64,000 nucleotides of DNA from AP-15 sp035538335. GTDB taxonomy: Bacteria > Pseudomonadota > Alphaproteobacteria > ATCC43930 > CGMCC-115725. Under the pieces are notes generated by a model. The model was given only the letters and a program-made list of their open reading frames with translations. It ran no database searches and was not told the origin of the DNA. Where the stretch lies: contig DATLKN010000006.1 in the NCBI GenBank assembly GCA_035538335.1, forward strand, positions 1-64,000, in the 5' to 3' direction. Below, piece by piece: positions 8,647 through 17,138 of the stretch. The number at the start of each line of letters is the position of its first letter. Within the stretch, counting starts at the first letter, position 1. Both the position numbers and the translations under genes were made by a program.

Positions 8647-9195
8647 TCAATTCGTTGCGGCGATTGCCGCCAGCAGCGCCTCGATGCCCGGCACGACGCC
8701 GAGCAGATGCCGGGCGGACGGGCGCGCGAAACCGGTTGCGGCGATGTGGTCGAGAAGAATGCGCAATGGCGCCCAGTACCCCGCGACATCGACGAGGAAA
8801 ACCGGCTTTGCGTGCAGCCTGAGCTGCTTCCAGCTGAGGGCCTCGAAAAACTCGTCGAGCGTACCGATGCCGCCCGGCAGCACGGCGAAGGCGTCGGCGT
8901 TCTCGGCCATCAGCCGCTTGCGCTCGTGCATCGTGTCGACGACGAGGAGCCGGGTGAGGCCGCCATGCGCCAGCTCGGCCGCGCGCAGGCGCGCCGGGAT
9001 GACCCCGACGACCTCGCCGCCGGCCGCGAGTGCGGCGTCGGCGAGCAGGCCCATCAGCCCGACCCGGCCGCCGCCATAGACGACGCCGATCCCTGCCCCG
9101 GCGAGAGCGCGGCCGAGTTCGCTCGCGGCGTCGCGATACGGCGCGGCGACGGCGTCGGAGGAACCGCAAAAGACGCATACCCGGCGGATCGTCAC
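8647..9195 (-). CDS. LOG-family cytokinin riboside 5'-monophosphate phosphoribohydrolase-like protein
   Basis: A 182-residue LOG (Lonely Guy)/TIGR00730 protein that hydrolyses the N-glycosidic bond of nucleoside 5'-monophosphates. The defining motif PGGIGTLDEF is present near residue 105, with MHERKR upstream and an N-terminal VCVFCGSSD. Start choice: a GTG at 9195 whose GTGA overlaps the glycosylase stop; the longer in-frame extension to 9477 lies inside the upstream gene. Bacterial LOG proteins usually act as general nucleotide hydrolases, so cytokinin release is not implied. Confidence 0.87.
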   Translation of the reverse strand: MTIRRVCVFCGSSDAVAAPYRDAASELGRALAGAGIGVVYGGGRVGLMGLLADAALAAGGEVVGVIPARLRAAELAHGGLTRLLVVDTMHERKRLMAENADAFAVLPGGIGTLDEFFEALSWKQLRLHAKPVFLVDVAGYWAPLRILLDHIAATGFARPSARHLLGVVPGIEALLAAIAATN

Positions 9196-9905
9196 GCGCC
9201 CCTCCCCGCGGCCGGCATATCGGCGTCGCCGGCATAAAGGTCCTCCGGCAAAACCGGCGCCTTGCGCCCGCGCTCGTGCAGATAGGATTGCCAGAAGAAG
9301 CAGGCGGCGACCGAGCGCCACGGCCGCCACGCCTCGCCCATCCGGCGCAGCTCGGCTTCCGCCGGGCGGGCGGCGAGGCGCAAGCTCTCGGCTACCCCGA
9401 GCTGCAAGCCGAGATCGGCGGCTGGCCATATATCGGAGCGGCCGAGCGCGAAGATCAGATAGATCTCGGCACTCCACCGGCCGATCCCGTTGAGGCCGAG
9501 CAAGGCCGCGAGCGCGCTGTCGTCATCCATACCCGCGAGCGCGGCGAAATCGAATTCGCCGTCGCGCGCCAGAGCCGCCAATTCGCGGCCGTAGCGCATT
9601 TTTTGCCGGCTGAAGCCGCAGGCGCGCAGCGTGTCGTCGGCGAGCGCAAGAAAGGGCTCCGGCGCGAGCGGACGGCATAGACCGGCGAGCCGGCGGTACA
9701 TGCCGGCGGCCGCATCGATCGACACCTGTTGCTCGAGGATGATGTGCAGCAACGTCGCGAAGCCGTTGCGGCGACGGCGAAAACACGGCGGGCCGGCAGT
9801 CTCGAAGATGCCGGCGAAGGGCGGGCTCCGGCCGAGCCGTTCGATCCCCTCGGCGAGCCCTTGCGGGGCGTAAATGTCGTCAGCGCGGCGGTCGGACGCG
9901 GACAT
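9192..9905 (-). CDS. DNA-3-methyladenine glycosylase II family protein (HhH-GPD)
   Basis: A 237-residue base-excision repair glycosylase of the AlkA/HhH-GPD superfamily. The helix-hairpin-helix LNGIGRWSAEIY lies near residue 140 and is followed at the expected distance by the catalytic aspartate region IWPAADLGL. It lacks the N-terminal TBP-like domain of E. coli AlkA, giving the shorter length typical of many bacteria. It would remove alkylated bases from DNA. It overlaps the LOG gene by 4 bases (GTGA) and starts 6 bases after the rhomboid stop, so these three form one operon. Confidence 0.86.
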   Translation of the reverse strand: MSASDRRADDIYAPQGLAEGIERLGRSPPFAGIFETAGPPCFRRRRNGFATLLHIILEQQVSIDAAAGMYRRLAGLCRPLAPEPFLALADDTLRACGFSRQKMRYGRELAALARDGEFDFAALAGMDDDSALAALLGLNGIGRWSAEIYLIFALGRSDIWPAADLGLQLGVAESLRLAARPAEAELRRMGEAWRPWRSVAACFFWQSYLHERGRKAPVLPEDLYAGDADMPAAGRGA

Positions 9906-9911
9906 GCTTCC

Positions 9912-10730
9912 TCACCAGCGCCAGGGCCCTGAGGGCGGATCGCCGAGCAGCCGCCGGCCGGCCGCCGGCACAGAGCCGTGGTGAAAGGTCGTGCGGCCGG
10001 CGAAATCGCCGGGCCGCACCGCGGCGAAGCCGGGACTCTTCGGCGGGTGCAGCAGAGCGAGCCCGCGCGGGCGCAGCAGCATGACGATGGCGAGGCCGGC
10101 CGCGAAGCCGCCGACATGCGCCCAGAAGGCCACGCCGCCCGTCGCGTGCGTGCTGCCGAGGCCGGAGAGCAGCTGCATGCCGAACCATAGGCCGAGCAGG
10201 ATCCAGGCGGGCACCGTAACGATGCGGAAGAAGATGATGATCCAGATGAAACAGTGCACGTTGGCGCGCGGATACATCAAGAGATAGGCGCCGAGCACGC
10301 CGGCGATTGCCCCGCTCGCGCCGATCATCGGCACGTGCGAGGCGAGGTTCGCCGCCGCCTGGCCCAGCGCTGCTGCGATCCCGCTCCCGAAATAGAGAAC
10401 GATGTAGCGCAGCCGCCCGAGCGCATCCTCGACATTGTTGCCGAAGATCCACAGGAACAGCATGTTGCCGATCAGGTGCAGCCAGCCGCCGTGCAGGAAC
10501 ATGCTGGTAAAGACCGTGGCCCACGGCGGCACGACCTGCAGCGACGGGGCGAGGTGGGCATAGCCGAAGAGCACCCCCGGGATCATGCCGTAGGACAGGG
10601 CGAGGGCGGTTTGCGACGGCTGCCCCAGCTCCCACAGAAAGGCGCCGGTGCAGGCGCCGATCAGGAAAAGCGTGACGTAGGGCGGCCCGTGCGTCGGATT
10701 GTCGTCGTAAAGCGGGATGGCGAAGATCAC
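9912..10730 (-). CDS. Rhomboid family intramembrane serine protease
   Basis: A 272-residue polytopic protein with six or seven membrane helices. The rhomboid dyad is visible: Ser139 in GASG and His205 in FWAHVGGF; the loop-1 segment HGGWLHLIGNM is also conserved. It should cleave transmembrane substrates within the membrane; its substrate is unknown. The start is GTG at 10730. The C-terminal 45 residues are a hydrophilic, proline-rich tail beyond the core fold. It leads an operon with the glycosylase and LOG genes. Confidence 0.9.
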   Translation of the reverse strand: MIFAIPLYDDNPTHGPPYVTLFLIGACTGAFLWELGQPSQTALALSYGMIPGVLFGYAHLAPSLQVVPPWATVFTSMFLHGGWLHLIGNMLFLWIFGNNVEDALGRLRYIVLYFGSGIAAALGQAAANLASHVPMIGASGAIAGVLGAYLLMYPRANVHCFIWIIIFFRIVTVPAWILLGLWFGMQLLSGLGSTHATGGVAFWAHVGGFAAGLAIVMLLRPRGLALLHPPKSPGFAAVRPGDFAGRTTFHHGSVPAAGRRLLGDPPSGPWRW

Positions 10731-10760
10731 GCAGGCCAGCCCTTCTTATGCCGAAATCTT

Positions 10761-10887
10761 CTCGTCCCGGCGAAGGCCGGGACCCAATCCTCCGCTTGCT
10801 CGGAACCGCCGGCATTGCGATGTTCCAGAGCCGCCCGCTCCGGTCGTGCCGCGGACAGGTGGACCCCGGCCTTCGCCGGGGTGACGA
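10761..10887. repeat. Family-A intergenic palindromic repeat, copy 2 (divided)
   Basis: Two halves of the family-A element are separated by about 70 bases: CGTCCCGGCGAAGGCCGGGA near 10762 and GACCCCGGCCTTCGCCGGGG near 10862. Both halves fold as strong GC hairpins. The element fills most of the gap between the rhomboid gene (start 10730) and thiG (end 10921), and may mark or terminate the thi transcript. Confidence 0.75.
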
Positions 10888-10920
10888 GCGGTTTAGCGGC
10901 TATGACTATTTTCGTCAGCC

Positions 10921-11691
10921 TCAGGAACCGACAAGGCCCAGTTGCGGGCTCGACGGTTCGGCGAAGCCGCGCTTCGGGATGCGCCCGGCGAGGCGCGCCA
11001 GCCGCCCGCCCTCGACCGCCGCACGCATCGCCGCCGCCATCAGCCGCGGTTGCCGCGACTGGGCGATCGCCGTATCGACCAACACCGCGTCGCAGCCCAA
11101 CTCCATCGCCTGCGCGGCGTCCGAAGCGGTGCCGATGCCGGCGTCGAGCACGACCGGCACGGGGCTGCGCGAGCAGATCAGTTCGATCGCGGCCGGGTTC
11201 GCGATCCCCATGCCGGAGCCGATCAAGGAGCCGAGCGGCATCACCGCGGCGCAGCCGACATCGGCCAGCTTCTGGCAGGCGACCGGGTCCTCGTTGCAAT
11301 AAGGGAGCACGATGAAGCCCTTTTTGACGAGCTCGCCGGCGGCATGCACGAGCTGCTCGACATCGGGGTACAAGAGCTCACGGTCGCCGATCAGTTCGAG
11401 CTTGACCCAGTCGGTTTCGAGCGCCTCGCGCGCCAGTTCGGCCGTCAATACGGCGTCGCGCGCGGTGACGCAGCCGGCCGTGTTCGGCAGCAGCCGATAG
11501 CGCCCGCCGAGCGCGTCGAGGAGGCTGCCGGCATAGGTTTCGAGGCTGATCCGGCGGATCGACAGCGTGACCATCTCCGTCCCGCTCGCCTCGAGGCAGT
11601 CGAGCATCACCTGCTGATTGGGGTAGCGCGCCGTGCCGAGGATAAGCCGCGAGGAAAACGCGGTGCCGGAGATCATGAGCGGGTCGTTCAT
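10921..11691 (-). CDS. thiG: Thiazole synthase
   Basis: A 256-residue TIM-barrel enzyme that builds the thiazole phosphate of thiamine from 1-deoxyxylulose 5-phosphate, dehydroglycine and ThiS thiocarboxylate. Family marks include SRLILGTARYPN at the N terminus, the Schiff-base lysine in VKLELIGD (near residue 98), NEDPVACQKL, and the phosphate-binding end PVVLDAGIGTASDAAQAMELG. It lies downstream of thiO and thiS on the same strand, the usual alphaproteobacterial order, and is presumably under the TPP riboswitch. A family-A repeat occupies the 141-bp gap to thiS. Confidence 0.95.
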   Translation of the reverse strand: MNDPLMISGTAFSSRLILGTARYPNQQVMLDCLEASGTEMVTLSIRRISLETYAGSLLDALGGRYRLLPNTAGCVTARDAVLTAELAREALETDWVKLELIGDRELLYPDVEQLVHAAGELVKKGFIVLPYCNEDPVACQKLADVGCAAVMPLGSLIGSGMGIANPAAIELICSRSPVPVVLDAGIGTASDAAQAMELGCDAVLVDTAIAQSRQPRLMAAAMRAAVEGGRLARLAGRIPKRGFAEPSSPQLGLVGS

Positions 11692-11719
11692 TGCTGCCGA
11701 TCCTACTGTTACCGACCCA

Positions 11720-11781
11720 TCGTCCCGGCGAAAGCCGGGACCCGTCTCTGCCCTGGATACCGGCTTTCGCCGGTATGACGA
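11720..11781. repeat. Family-A intergenic palindromic repeat, copy 3 (inverted)
   Basis: CGTCCCGGCGAAAGCCGGGA (11720-11739) followed by GGATACCGGCTTTCGCCGGT ending near 11775. Compared with copy 1 the element is in the opposite orientation. It lies inside the thi operon between thiS and thiG, so it would be transcribed into the mRNA as two hairpins. Confidence 0.85.
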
Positions 11782-11832
11782 GCCATATTAGATGCGACGA
11801 CGTTGCTGCTCACCAGACTAGCACAAAAGACG

Positions 11833-12039
11833 TCAGCCGCCTTGAATGGGGCGCACGATCTCGACTTCGTCGTCCGGCGAGAGAGGCGTCGAGCGCCACT
11901 CCGAACGGCGCACGACGGCGCCGTTCACCGCGATCGCGAGAAACCGCGCCTGCGGGTCGATGCCGCGCGCCGACAACAGTTCGACGAGGTTCGCTGCCGC
12001 GACCTCTTCGTCGACGCCGTTGACCCTGAGGCGGGTCAT
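11833..12039 (-). CDS. thiS: Sulfur carrier protein ThiS
   Basis: A 68-residue ubiquitin-like sulfur carrier. The beta-grasp start MTRLRVNG and the obligatory C-terminal Gly-Gly (VRPIQGG) are visible; the terminal glycine is activated as a thiocarboxylate that donates sulfur to ThiG. The ATG at 12039 overlaps the thiO stop by 4 bases (ATGA). A much longer frame reaching 12663 lies inside thiO and is rejected. Confidence 0.93.
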   Translation of the reverse strand: MTRLRVNGVDEEVAAANLVELLSARGIDPQARFLAIAVNGAVVRRSEWRSTPLSPDDEVEIVRPIQGG

Positions 12040-13193
12040 TGGCCTTCGGCGGTGAGCGGCAACGGCGCGGCCGACGCGAAGCGCTGCGGCGAGAACGGCC
12101 GCGCGATCGCCGGCATCTCGCCGGAGAGCACGTAATCGGCGATGAGCCGGGCGGTGACCGGCGTCAACAGGATGCCGTTCCGGTGGTGCCCGGTCGCGAC
12201 GACGAGCCCGTCGATGTTTGCCGGGCCCAAGATCGGCGCGTCGTCGCGCGAGCCCGGGCGAAAGCCGACCCAGCTCTCGGCGATCGGCAATTCCTCGATC
12301 GCCGGCACGGCGCGCCAAGCCCCCTCGAGGAGCGCGAGCATACCGCCGGCGGTGAGGCTCTCGTCGAAGCCTTTTTCCTCGACCGTCGCGCCGATGACGA
12401 GCCGGCCATCGAGCCGCGGCGCCATATAGGCTCGCGGCGCCCAGACGACGTGCCGCAAAAGCGGCGCCGCCGGGTCCATGCGCAAGGCGAGCATCTGGCC
12501 CTTGATCGGGCGGACCGGCGGCAGCTCTTGCGCCGGGATGCCGCCGACCAGGCGCGACCAGGCGCCGGCCGCCAACACCACGATGTCGGCGCGCTCGCGG
12601 CCGCGCTGGGTGACGACGCCGACCGCCCGCCCCCCGGCGACATCGACCTCGCGCACCGCGCAATGCTCGTGGAGTTGGGCGCCGGCGCGCCGCGCCGCGA
12701 GGGCAAGGGCGCGGGCCACGTGGCGGTTTTCCACCTGATGATCATTGCGGCTCCGGACGGCACCCGCGATCCCGGGGCGCAAATGCGGCTCGAGCCCGCG
12801 CGCCTCGGCCCCCGACAGCCATTCGAGATCGAGCCCGAGGCCTTTCTGAAATTCGAAAGTAAAGCGCAACTGCGCGGCGTCGTCGCGATTGAGGGCGAGG
12901 ACGAGCGTCCCCTCGGCGCGGTAGCCGACCGAGATCCCCGAGGCGGCTTCGAGCGTTTTCGCAAAATCCGGCCATAGGCGCTGGCTCTCGAGCGTCAGCG
13001 GCAAAAGCGCTTCCTCGCCGGGCTCGGTCTCGACCGCCGCCGCCAGCATGCCGGCCGCCGCCCAGCTGGCGCCGTGCCCGGCTTCGCCGCTATCGTAAAC
13101 GGTGACCGGGGCGCCCGCCTCGGCCAGCCGCCAGGCGATGCCGAGCCCCATCACCCCGGCGCCGATGACGACGGTTTTCGGGCCTGACGACAA
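12036..13193 (-). CDS. thiO: Glycine oxidase ThiO
   Basis: A 385-residue FAD-dependent DAO-family oxidase that converts glycine to dehydroglycine for thiazole synthesis. The N-terminal dinucleotide-binding motif VIGAGVMGLGIAWRLAEAG and the GASWAAAGML segment typical of ThiO are clear, with a late ATGHHRNGILLTP flavin-contact motif. The reading frame offers only a TTG start at 13193, about 25 bases after a TPP riboswitch; weak initiation would suit riboswitch control. It is the first gene of thiO-thiS-thiG. Confidence 0.92.
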   Translation of the reverse strand: MSSGPKTVVIGAGVMGLGIAWRLAEAGAPVTVYDSGEAGHGASWAAAGMLAAAVETEPGEEALLPLTLESQRLWPDFAKTLEAASGISVGYRAEGTLVLALNRDDAAQLRFTFEFQKGLGLDLEWLSGAEARGLEPHLRPGIAGAVRSRNDHQVENRHVARALALAARRAGAQLHEHCAVREVDVAGGRAVGVVTQRGRERADIVVLAAGAWSRLVGGIPAQELPPVRPIKGQMLALRMDPAAPLLRHVVWAPRAYMAPRLDGRLVIGATVEEKGFDESLTAGGMLALLEGAWRAVPAIEELPIAESWVGFRPGSRDDAPILGPANIDGLVVATGHHRNGILLTPVTARLIADYVLSGEMPAIARPFSPQRFASAAPLPLTAEGQ

Positions 13194-13217
13194 TGCCTGA
13201 TAGGACGCGGTGATAAC

Positions 13218-13316
13218 GGACTCCCTTCACCGGGCTCACCCCGGCCAGGTTCATTGGGTCTGATCTCAGCCGCCGCGCCGCGCCGTCGAAGGCGCAGCCG
13301 GCCGGCACCCCAGCCA
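13218..13316 (-). promoter_or_regulatory. TPP riboswitch (THI element)
   Basis: On the minus strand the leader of thiO shows the conserved THI-box blocks in order: GGGGTGC (13311-13305), CTGAGA (13269-13264), ACCC, GAACCTGG (13252-13245), and a closing GGGAGT strand near 13225. This is the thiamine-pyrophosphate aptamer. It ends about 25 bases before the TTG start of thiO, so regulation is probably at translation initiation: TPP binding would hide the start region. Confidence 0.93.
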
Positions 13317-13365
13317 TGCGCCAATGTCGGGCGGGCGCCCGCGGGATGCAAGAATTTTCTTCCCC

Positions 13366-14427
13366 CTATGCGGCCCGGCCCCGCGTCGCCTGGTGGGCGC
13401 AGCGCAAGAGGTCGCGGCCGACCGTGGCGAAGCGGGCGCTGCGCGCGTTGTGTGCCGGGTCGCGGCGCCAGCGGTCGTAGAGCTGCAGGAAGACAATGCC
13501 CGAGCGCAACAGCGCCAGCACCCGGTAGAAGGAAAAATCCGCGATCGCGCGGCCCGAGAGGCGGCAATAGGCGTCGATCGCCTCGCCCCGGCTCCAGAAT
13601 CCCGGCGCCGCGGTCGGCATCTGCCGCATCTCGTGCAGGCACGGGGGATCGCCCGGCTCGACCCAATAGCTCAGCAGCACCGCCAGATCCCAAAGCGGAT
13701 CGCCTTGCGTCCCCATGTCCCAGTCGATGACCGCGACCGGCGCGAGGCTCGCCCGATCGAGGATCACATTGTCGAGCTTGAAGTCGTTGTGGACGAGGCT
13801 GGCCCGACCGCCTGCCGGAACCCGGCCGCCGAGCCAGGCGAGCGTCTCGGCCCAGGGGCGCGGCTCGAGGAGGTCTGCGAGCGCGGCGCCGCGCGCGCTC
13901 CAGCCGGCGAGCGTGCGCGCGAGAAAACCCTGCGGCCGGCCGAGCGTCTCGAGCCCCGCCTGCTGCGGCGAGACCGCGTGCAGCCCGGCCAGGCACTCGA
14001 CTAGATGCCGGCTCAGCCGCTCGCCCGCCGCGGCGCCGGCGGCGGACGGCAGCGCGTCGCGGACGACGATCCCCGGCCGGTATTCGATGAGCTGAAAGGG
14101 CGCGCCCAGTACCGTCGCGTCGGCGCAATAATGAAACGCGCGCGGCGCCAGCGGATAAACCCGCCACAGTGCCGACAGGATGCGGTATTCGCGCCCCATG
14201 TCGTTGGCGCCGCGCGGCACCGGCCCGTGCGGCGGCCGGCGCAGCACGGCCGGCGCGCCGTCGATCTCGATCAGGTAATTGAGGTTGCCGAAGCCGCCGG
14301 CGAACTGGCGCGGCGGCGCGGCGCCGACGGAGAGCCCGCAACCGCCGAGATGGCGAGCCAGCGCCTCCCAATCCTGCGGGATCGTCTCGGCCGCCGGCCG
14401 CAGCAGCTGATCTTCGACCAGGCTCAC
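13366..14427 (-). CDS. Phosphotransferase family protein (APH/ACAD10-like kinase)
   Basis: A 353-residue aminoglycoside-phosphotransferase-fold kinase. The Brenner motif HNDFKLDN (catalytic Asp and Asn) and the metal-binding IDWD lie near residues 214 and 236; the nucleotide-loop start FAGGFGNLNYLI is near residue 43. The sequence looks most like the stand-alone bacterial relatives of ACAD10/11 kinase domains, which phosphorylate 4-hydroxy fatty acyl-CoAs, but the substrate is not readable. The start is GTG at 14427. It is divergent from the CoA-transferase genes with about 85 bp between them, and upstream of the TPP riboswitch but independent of it. Confidence 0.83.
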   Translation of the reverse strand: MSLVEDQLLRPAAETIPQDWEALARHLGGCGLSVGAAPPRQFAGGFGNLNYLIEIDGAPAVLRRPPHGPVPRGANDMGREYRILSALWRVYPLAPRAFHYCADATVLGAPFQLIEYRPGIVVRDALPSAAGAAAGERLSRHLVECLAGLHAVSPQQAGLETLGRPQGFLARTLAGWSARGAALADLLEPRPWAETLAWLGGRVPAGGRASLVHNDFKLDNVILDRASLAPVAVIDWDMGTQGDPLWDLAVLLSYWVEPGDPPCLHEMRQMPTAAPGFWSRGEAIDAYCRLSGRAIADFSFYRVLALLRSGIVFLQLYDRWRRDPAHNARSARFATVGRDLLRCAHQATRGRAA

Positions 14428-14512
14428 CCGCCGATCATCCGATCAAACCGGGCAAATTGACAGAGCGGCCGCCGGCGCTCTATCACCCAGGGAGCTTCGC
14501 CTGGAGCATCTC

Positions 14513-15217
14513 ATGAACAAGATCTACCCCGACGCCGCCGCGGCACTCGAGGGCCTCCTGCATGACGGCATGACGATCATGTCGGGCGGCTTCGGCCTGT
14601 GCGGCATTCCGGAAAAGCTGATCGCGGCGATCCGCGAAGCAGGCGTCAAGGGCCTCACCGTCGTTTCCAACAACGCCGGCATCGACGGCGCCGGCCTCGG
14701 CGTGCTGCTCGAGAGCCGGCAGATCAAGAAGATGATCTCGTCCTATGTCGGCGAGAACAAGCTCTTCGCGGAACTCTACCTCAACGGCGAACTCGAGCTC
14801 GAATTCAACCCGCAAGGCACGCTCGCCGAGCGCATCCGCGCCGGCGGCGCCGGCATCCCGGCGTTCTTCACCAAGACCGGGGTCGGCACGCTCGTCGCCG
14901 AGGGCAAGGAGGTGCGCGAGTTCGACGGCGCCAAATATGTGATGGAGCGGGGGCTCGTCGCCGATCTCGCGATCGTTCACGCCTGGAAGGCGGATTACGA
15001 GGGCAACCTTGTCTACCGAAAGACCGCGCGCAACTTCAACCCGGTGATGGCGACGGCCGGGCGGGTCACGGTGGCGGAGGTCGAGCACCTCGTCGAGCCG
15101 GGCGCGATCGACCCCGACCACATCCATACGCCGGGGGTGTTCGTGCAGCGCATCGTCCATGGTGCGCATTTCGAGAAGCGCATCGAGCAGAAGACGGTGC
15201 GCAAGCGCGGCGAATAA
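14513..15217 (+). CDS. scoA: 3-oxoacid CoA-transferase subunit A
   Basis: A 234-residue alpha subunit of a family I CoA-transferase, which moves CoA from succinyl-CoA to acetoacetate or another 3-oxoacid. The oxyanion loop GGFGLCGIPEKL (residues 26-37) and the later NNAGIDGAGLG and GGAGIPAFFT segments match SCOT alpha chains. It is followed 17 bases later by the beta subunit; an AAGGAAAGGAGCGAGG stretch gives subunit B a strong ribosome site. The exact acid substrate (acetoacetate or 3-oxoadipate) cannot be fixed, though the lengths fit SCOT. Confidence 0.92.
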   Translation: MNKIYPDAAAALEGLLHDGMTIMSGGFGLCGIPEKLIAAIREAGVKGLTVVSNNAGIDGAGLGVLLESRQIKKMISSYVGENKLFAELYLNGELELEFNPQGTLAERIRAGGAGIPAFFTKTGVGTLVAEGKEVREFDGAKYVMERGLVADLAIVHAWKADYEGNLVYRKTARNFNPVMATAGRVTVAEVEHLVEPGAIDPDHIHTPGVFVQRIVHGAHFEKRIEQKTVRKRGE

Positions 15218-15234
15218 GGAAAGGAGCGAGGCAG

Positions 15235-15876
15235 ATGCCCTGGTCACGCGACGACATGGCGCGCCGCGCCGCAGCCGAACTCGAGGACGGGTTCTACGTC
15301 AATCTCGGGATCGGCATCCCGACGCTGGTGTCGAATTTCATCCCGCACGGCATCACCGTGCAGCTGCAGAGCGAGAACGGCATGCTCGGCATGGGCCCCT
15401 TCCCCTACGAGGGCGAAGAAGACCCCGACCTGATCAACGCCGGCAAGCAGACCATCACCGAAGCGCCGACGACGAGCTATTTCGACAGCGCGCAATCCTT
15501 CGGGATGATCCGCGGCGGCCACATCGATCTGTCGATCCTGGGCGCGATGCAGGTCGCCGAGAACGGCGATCTGGCGAACTGGATGATTCCGGGCCGCATG
15601 GTCAAGGGCATGGGCGGGGCGATGGACCTCGTCGCCGGCGTCAAGCGCGTCATCGTGCTGATGGAGCACACGGCGAAGAACGAGCCGAAACTGCTGCGCC
15701 GCTGCACGCTGCCGCTGACCGGCGCCAGCGTCGTTGACATGGTGATCACCGACCTCGGCGTCTTCACGATCGACACCGGCGGGACGACGCTGATCGAGAC
15801 CGCCCCGGGGGTGAGCCTCGAAGAGATCCGCGGCAAGACCGAGGCGCATTTCGCTGTGCGCCCCGGCCTCGGTTAA
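15235..15876 (+). CDS. scoB: 3-oxoacid CoA-transferase subunit B
   Basis: A 213-residue beta subunit of the same transferase. It carries the catalytic glutamate in SENGMLG (Glu47), which forms the glutamyl-CoA thioester, after the conserved NLGIGIPTLV. ATG at 15235 follows AAGGAG about 10 bases upstream; the longer frame starting at 14599 is inside subunit A. The gene ends just before a family-A repeat whose last hairpin is followed by a T-run, a plausible operon end. Confidence 0.93.
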   Translation: MPWSRDDMARRAAAELEDGFYVNLGIGIPTLVSNFIPHGITVQLQSENGMLGMGPFPYEGEEDPDLINAGKQTITEAPTTSYFDSAQSFGMIRGGHIDLSILGAMQVAENGDLANWMIPGRMVKGMGGAMDLVAGVKRVIVLMEHTAKNEPKLLRRCTLPLTGASVVDMVITDLGVFTIDTGGTTLIETAPGVSLEEIRGKTEAHFAVRPGLG

Positions 15877-15887
15877 GGGGGGTTTCT

Positions 15888-15950
15888 TGTCATACCGGCG
15901 GAGGCCGGTATCCATGGCGGCCATCGGTCCCGGCTTCCGCCGGGACGACA
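15888..15950. repeat. Family-A intergenic palindromic repeat, copy 4
   Basis: TCATACCGGCGGAGGCCGGTAT (from about 15890) plus GTCCCGGCTTCCGCCGGGAC (15927-15946). It follows the scoB stop and precedes the OpgC-like gene. It is the same orientation as copy 1. Confidence 0.85.
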
Positions 15951-15961
15951 CGCTTTTTTTT
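15927..15961 (+). terminator. Probable intrinsic terminator after scoAB
   Basis: An 8-bp stem GTCCCGGC/GCCGGGAC with a TTCC loop (15927-15946), then seven bases, then eight T residues (15954-15961). The second palindrome of the family-A repeat thus doubles as a hairpin before a T-tract. The 7-base gap is longer than ideal for a canonical terminator. Confidence 0.5.
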
Positions 15962-15977
15962 CAATCAGGCTAAATTG

Positions 15978-17138
15978 ATGCCGGCCAGCCCTCGCGATCT
16001 TCGGCTCGATTTCTTTCGCGGGCTGGCGCTCATATTGATCTTCGTCGACCATATCCCGGAAAACATCCTCGCCTATTTCACGCTCCAGGAGATTGCCCCG
16101 TACGACGCCGCCGAGGTGTTCATCTTCATTTCCGGCTTTACCGCCGCCCTGGTCTACGGCCGCGCCTTCGAGGCGAGCGGCGCCTTTTACGCGACGGCGC
16201 AGATATTGCGGCGGGTCTGGCAGCTCTACGTCGCGCACATCTTTCTGTTCGTCATGTTCATCGCCGAAGTCTCCTATACGGTGATGACCGTCAACAACCC
16301 GATGTACAACGAGGAAATGCGGATCGGCCGGTTTCTTTCGGAGCCGCATCTGGCGATCATCCATGGCTTGTTGTTGCAGTTCCAGCCGGCCTTTCTCGAC
16401 ATATTGCCGCTCTATATCGTGCTGTTGCTCGTCTTCCCGTTGATTCTGCTCGGTTTTCGCATGAGCGTCCCGGCCGTTTTGACGGGCGCTCTCGCGCTCT
16501 ACGCCGCGGTCCAGGCGACCGGGCTGTCGATGCCGGCCTACCCGCCGGGGCGATCGTGGTTCTTCAATCCGCTCGCCTGGCAATTCCTGTTCGCGATCGG
16601 CGCCGCGCTCGGTTACGGCCAGGTGCGCGGGCGAGCCTGGACCGCGCGCAGCCGCGCGCTGTTGCCGGCCGCCGTCGTGATCGTCGCGTCGGCGACCGCG
16701 ATCAAGATGAGCTGGACCCTGCACGGCCTTTGGGAGCCGTTCCCCGCATTGTTTGTCAAAGAGTTGTGGCCGATCAGCAAATCCGATCTGTCGCCGCTCC
16801 GGCTGATCCCGTTTCTCTCGCTGGTGCTGATCGTCGCAACGCTGGTGCCGCGCGACACCCGGTTCGTCGGGTCCGCTGCGTCGCAGCAACTCATCCTCCT
16901 CGGGCGTCATTCGCTCGAAGTGTTCTGCCTGGGGATTCTGTTGTCGGCGCTCGGGCATTTCATCCTCGCCGAAATCGATTCCGGCATCGCCATGCAATTT
17001 GCGGTAAATGCCGCGGGAGTTCTCGCCATGTGGCTGACCGCCGCGATCGCCGACTGGTACAAGCGGATGGGCCGCGCCTCGCCGTCGCCGCGACCGGCGG
17101 CGATCGAGATCGGCGAGCGCAGGGAGATCGGCGGATGA
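15978..17138 (+). CDS. OpgC-domain membrane acyltransferase
   Basis: A 386-residue polytopic membrane protein with about ten helices, matching the OpgC family. OpgC of Rhodobacter succinylates osmoregulated periplasmic glucans; relatives move acyl groups across the membrane onto periplasmic glycans. The N-terminal signature DFFRGLALILIFVDHIPEN contains the conserved His that serves acyl transfer in this superfamily (about residue 24). The ATG at 15978 is preferred over an adjacent in-frame TTG at 15975. Its TGA overlaps the ATG of the next gene (ATGA), tying it to two SGNH-fold secreted proteins. No glucan synthase (OpgG/H) gene is nearby, so the acceptor is unknown. Confidence 0.84.
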   Translation: MPASPRDLRLDFFRGLALILIFVDHIPENILAYFTLQEIAPYDAAEVFIFISGFTAALVYGRAFEASGAFYATAQILRRVWQLYVAHIFLFVMFIAEVSYTVMTVNNPMYNEEMRIGRFLSEPHLAIIHGLLLQFQPAFLDILPLYIVLLLVFPLILLGFRMSVPAVLTGALALYAAVQATGLSMPAYPPGRSWFFNPLAWQFLFAIGAALGYGQVRGRAWTARSRALLPAAVVIVASATAIKMSWTLHGLWEPFPALFVKELWPISKSDLSPLRLIPFLSLVLIVATLVPRDTRFVGSAASQQLILLGRHSLEVFCLGILLSALGHFILAEIDSGIAMQFAVNAAGVLAMWLTAAIADWYKRMGRASPSPRPAAIEIGERREIGG

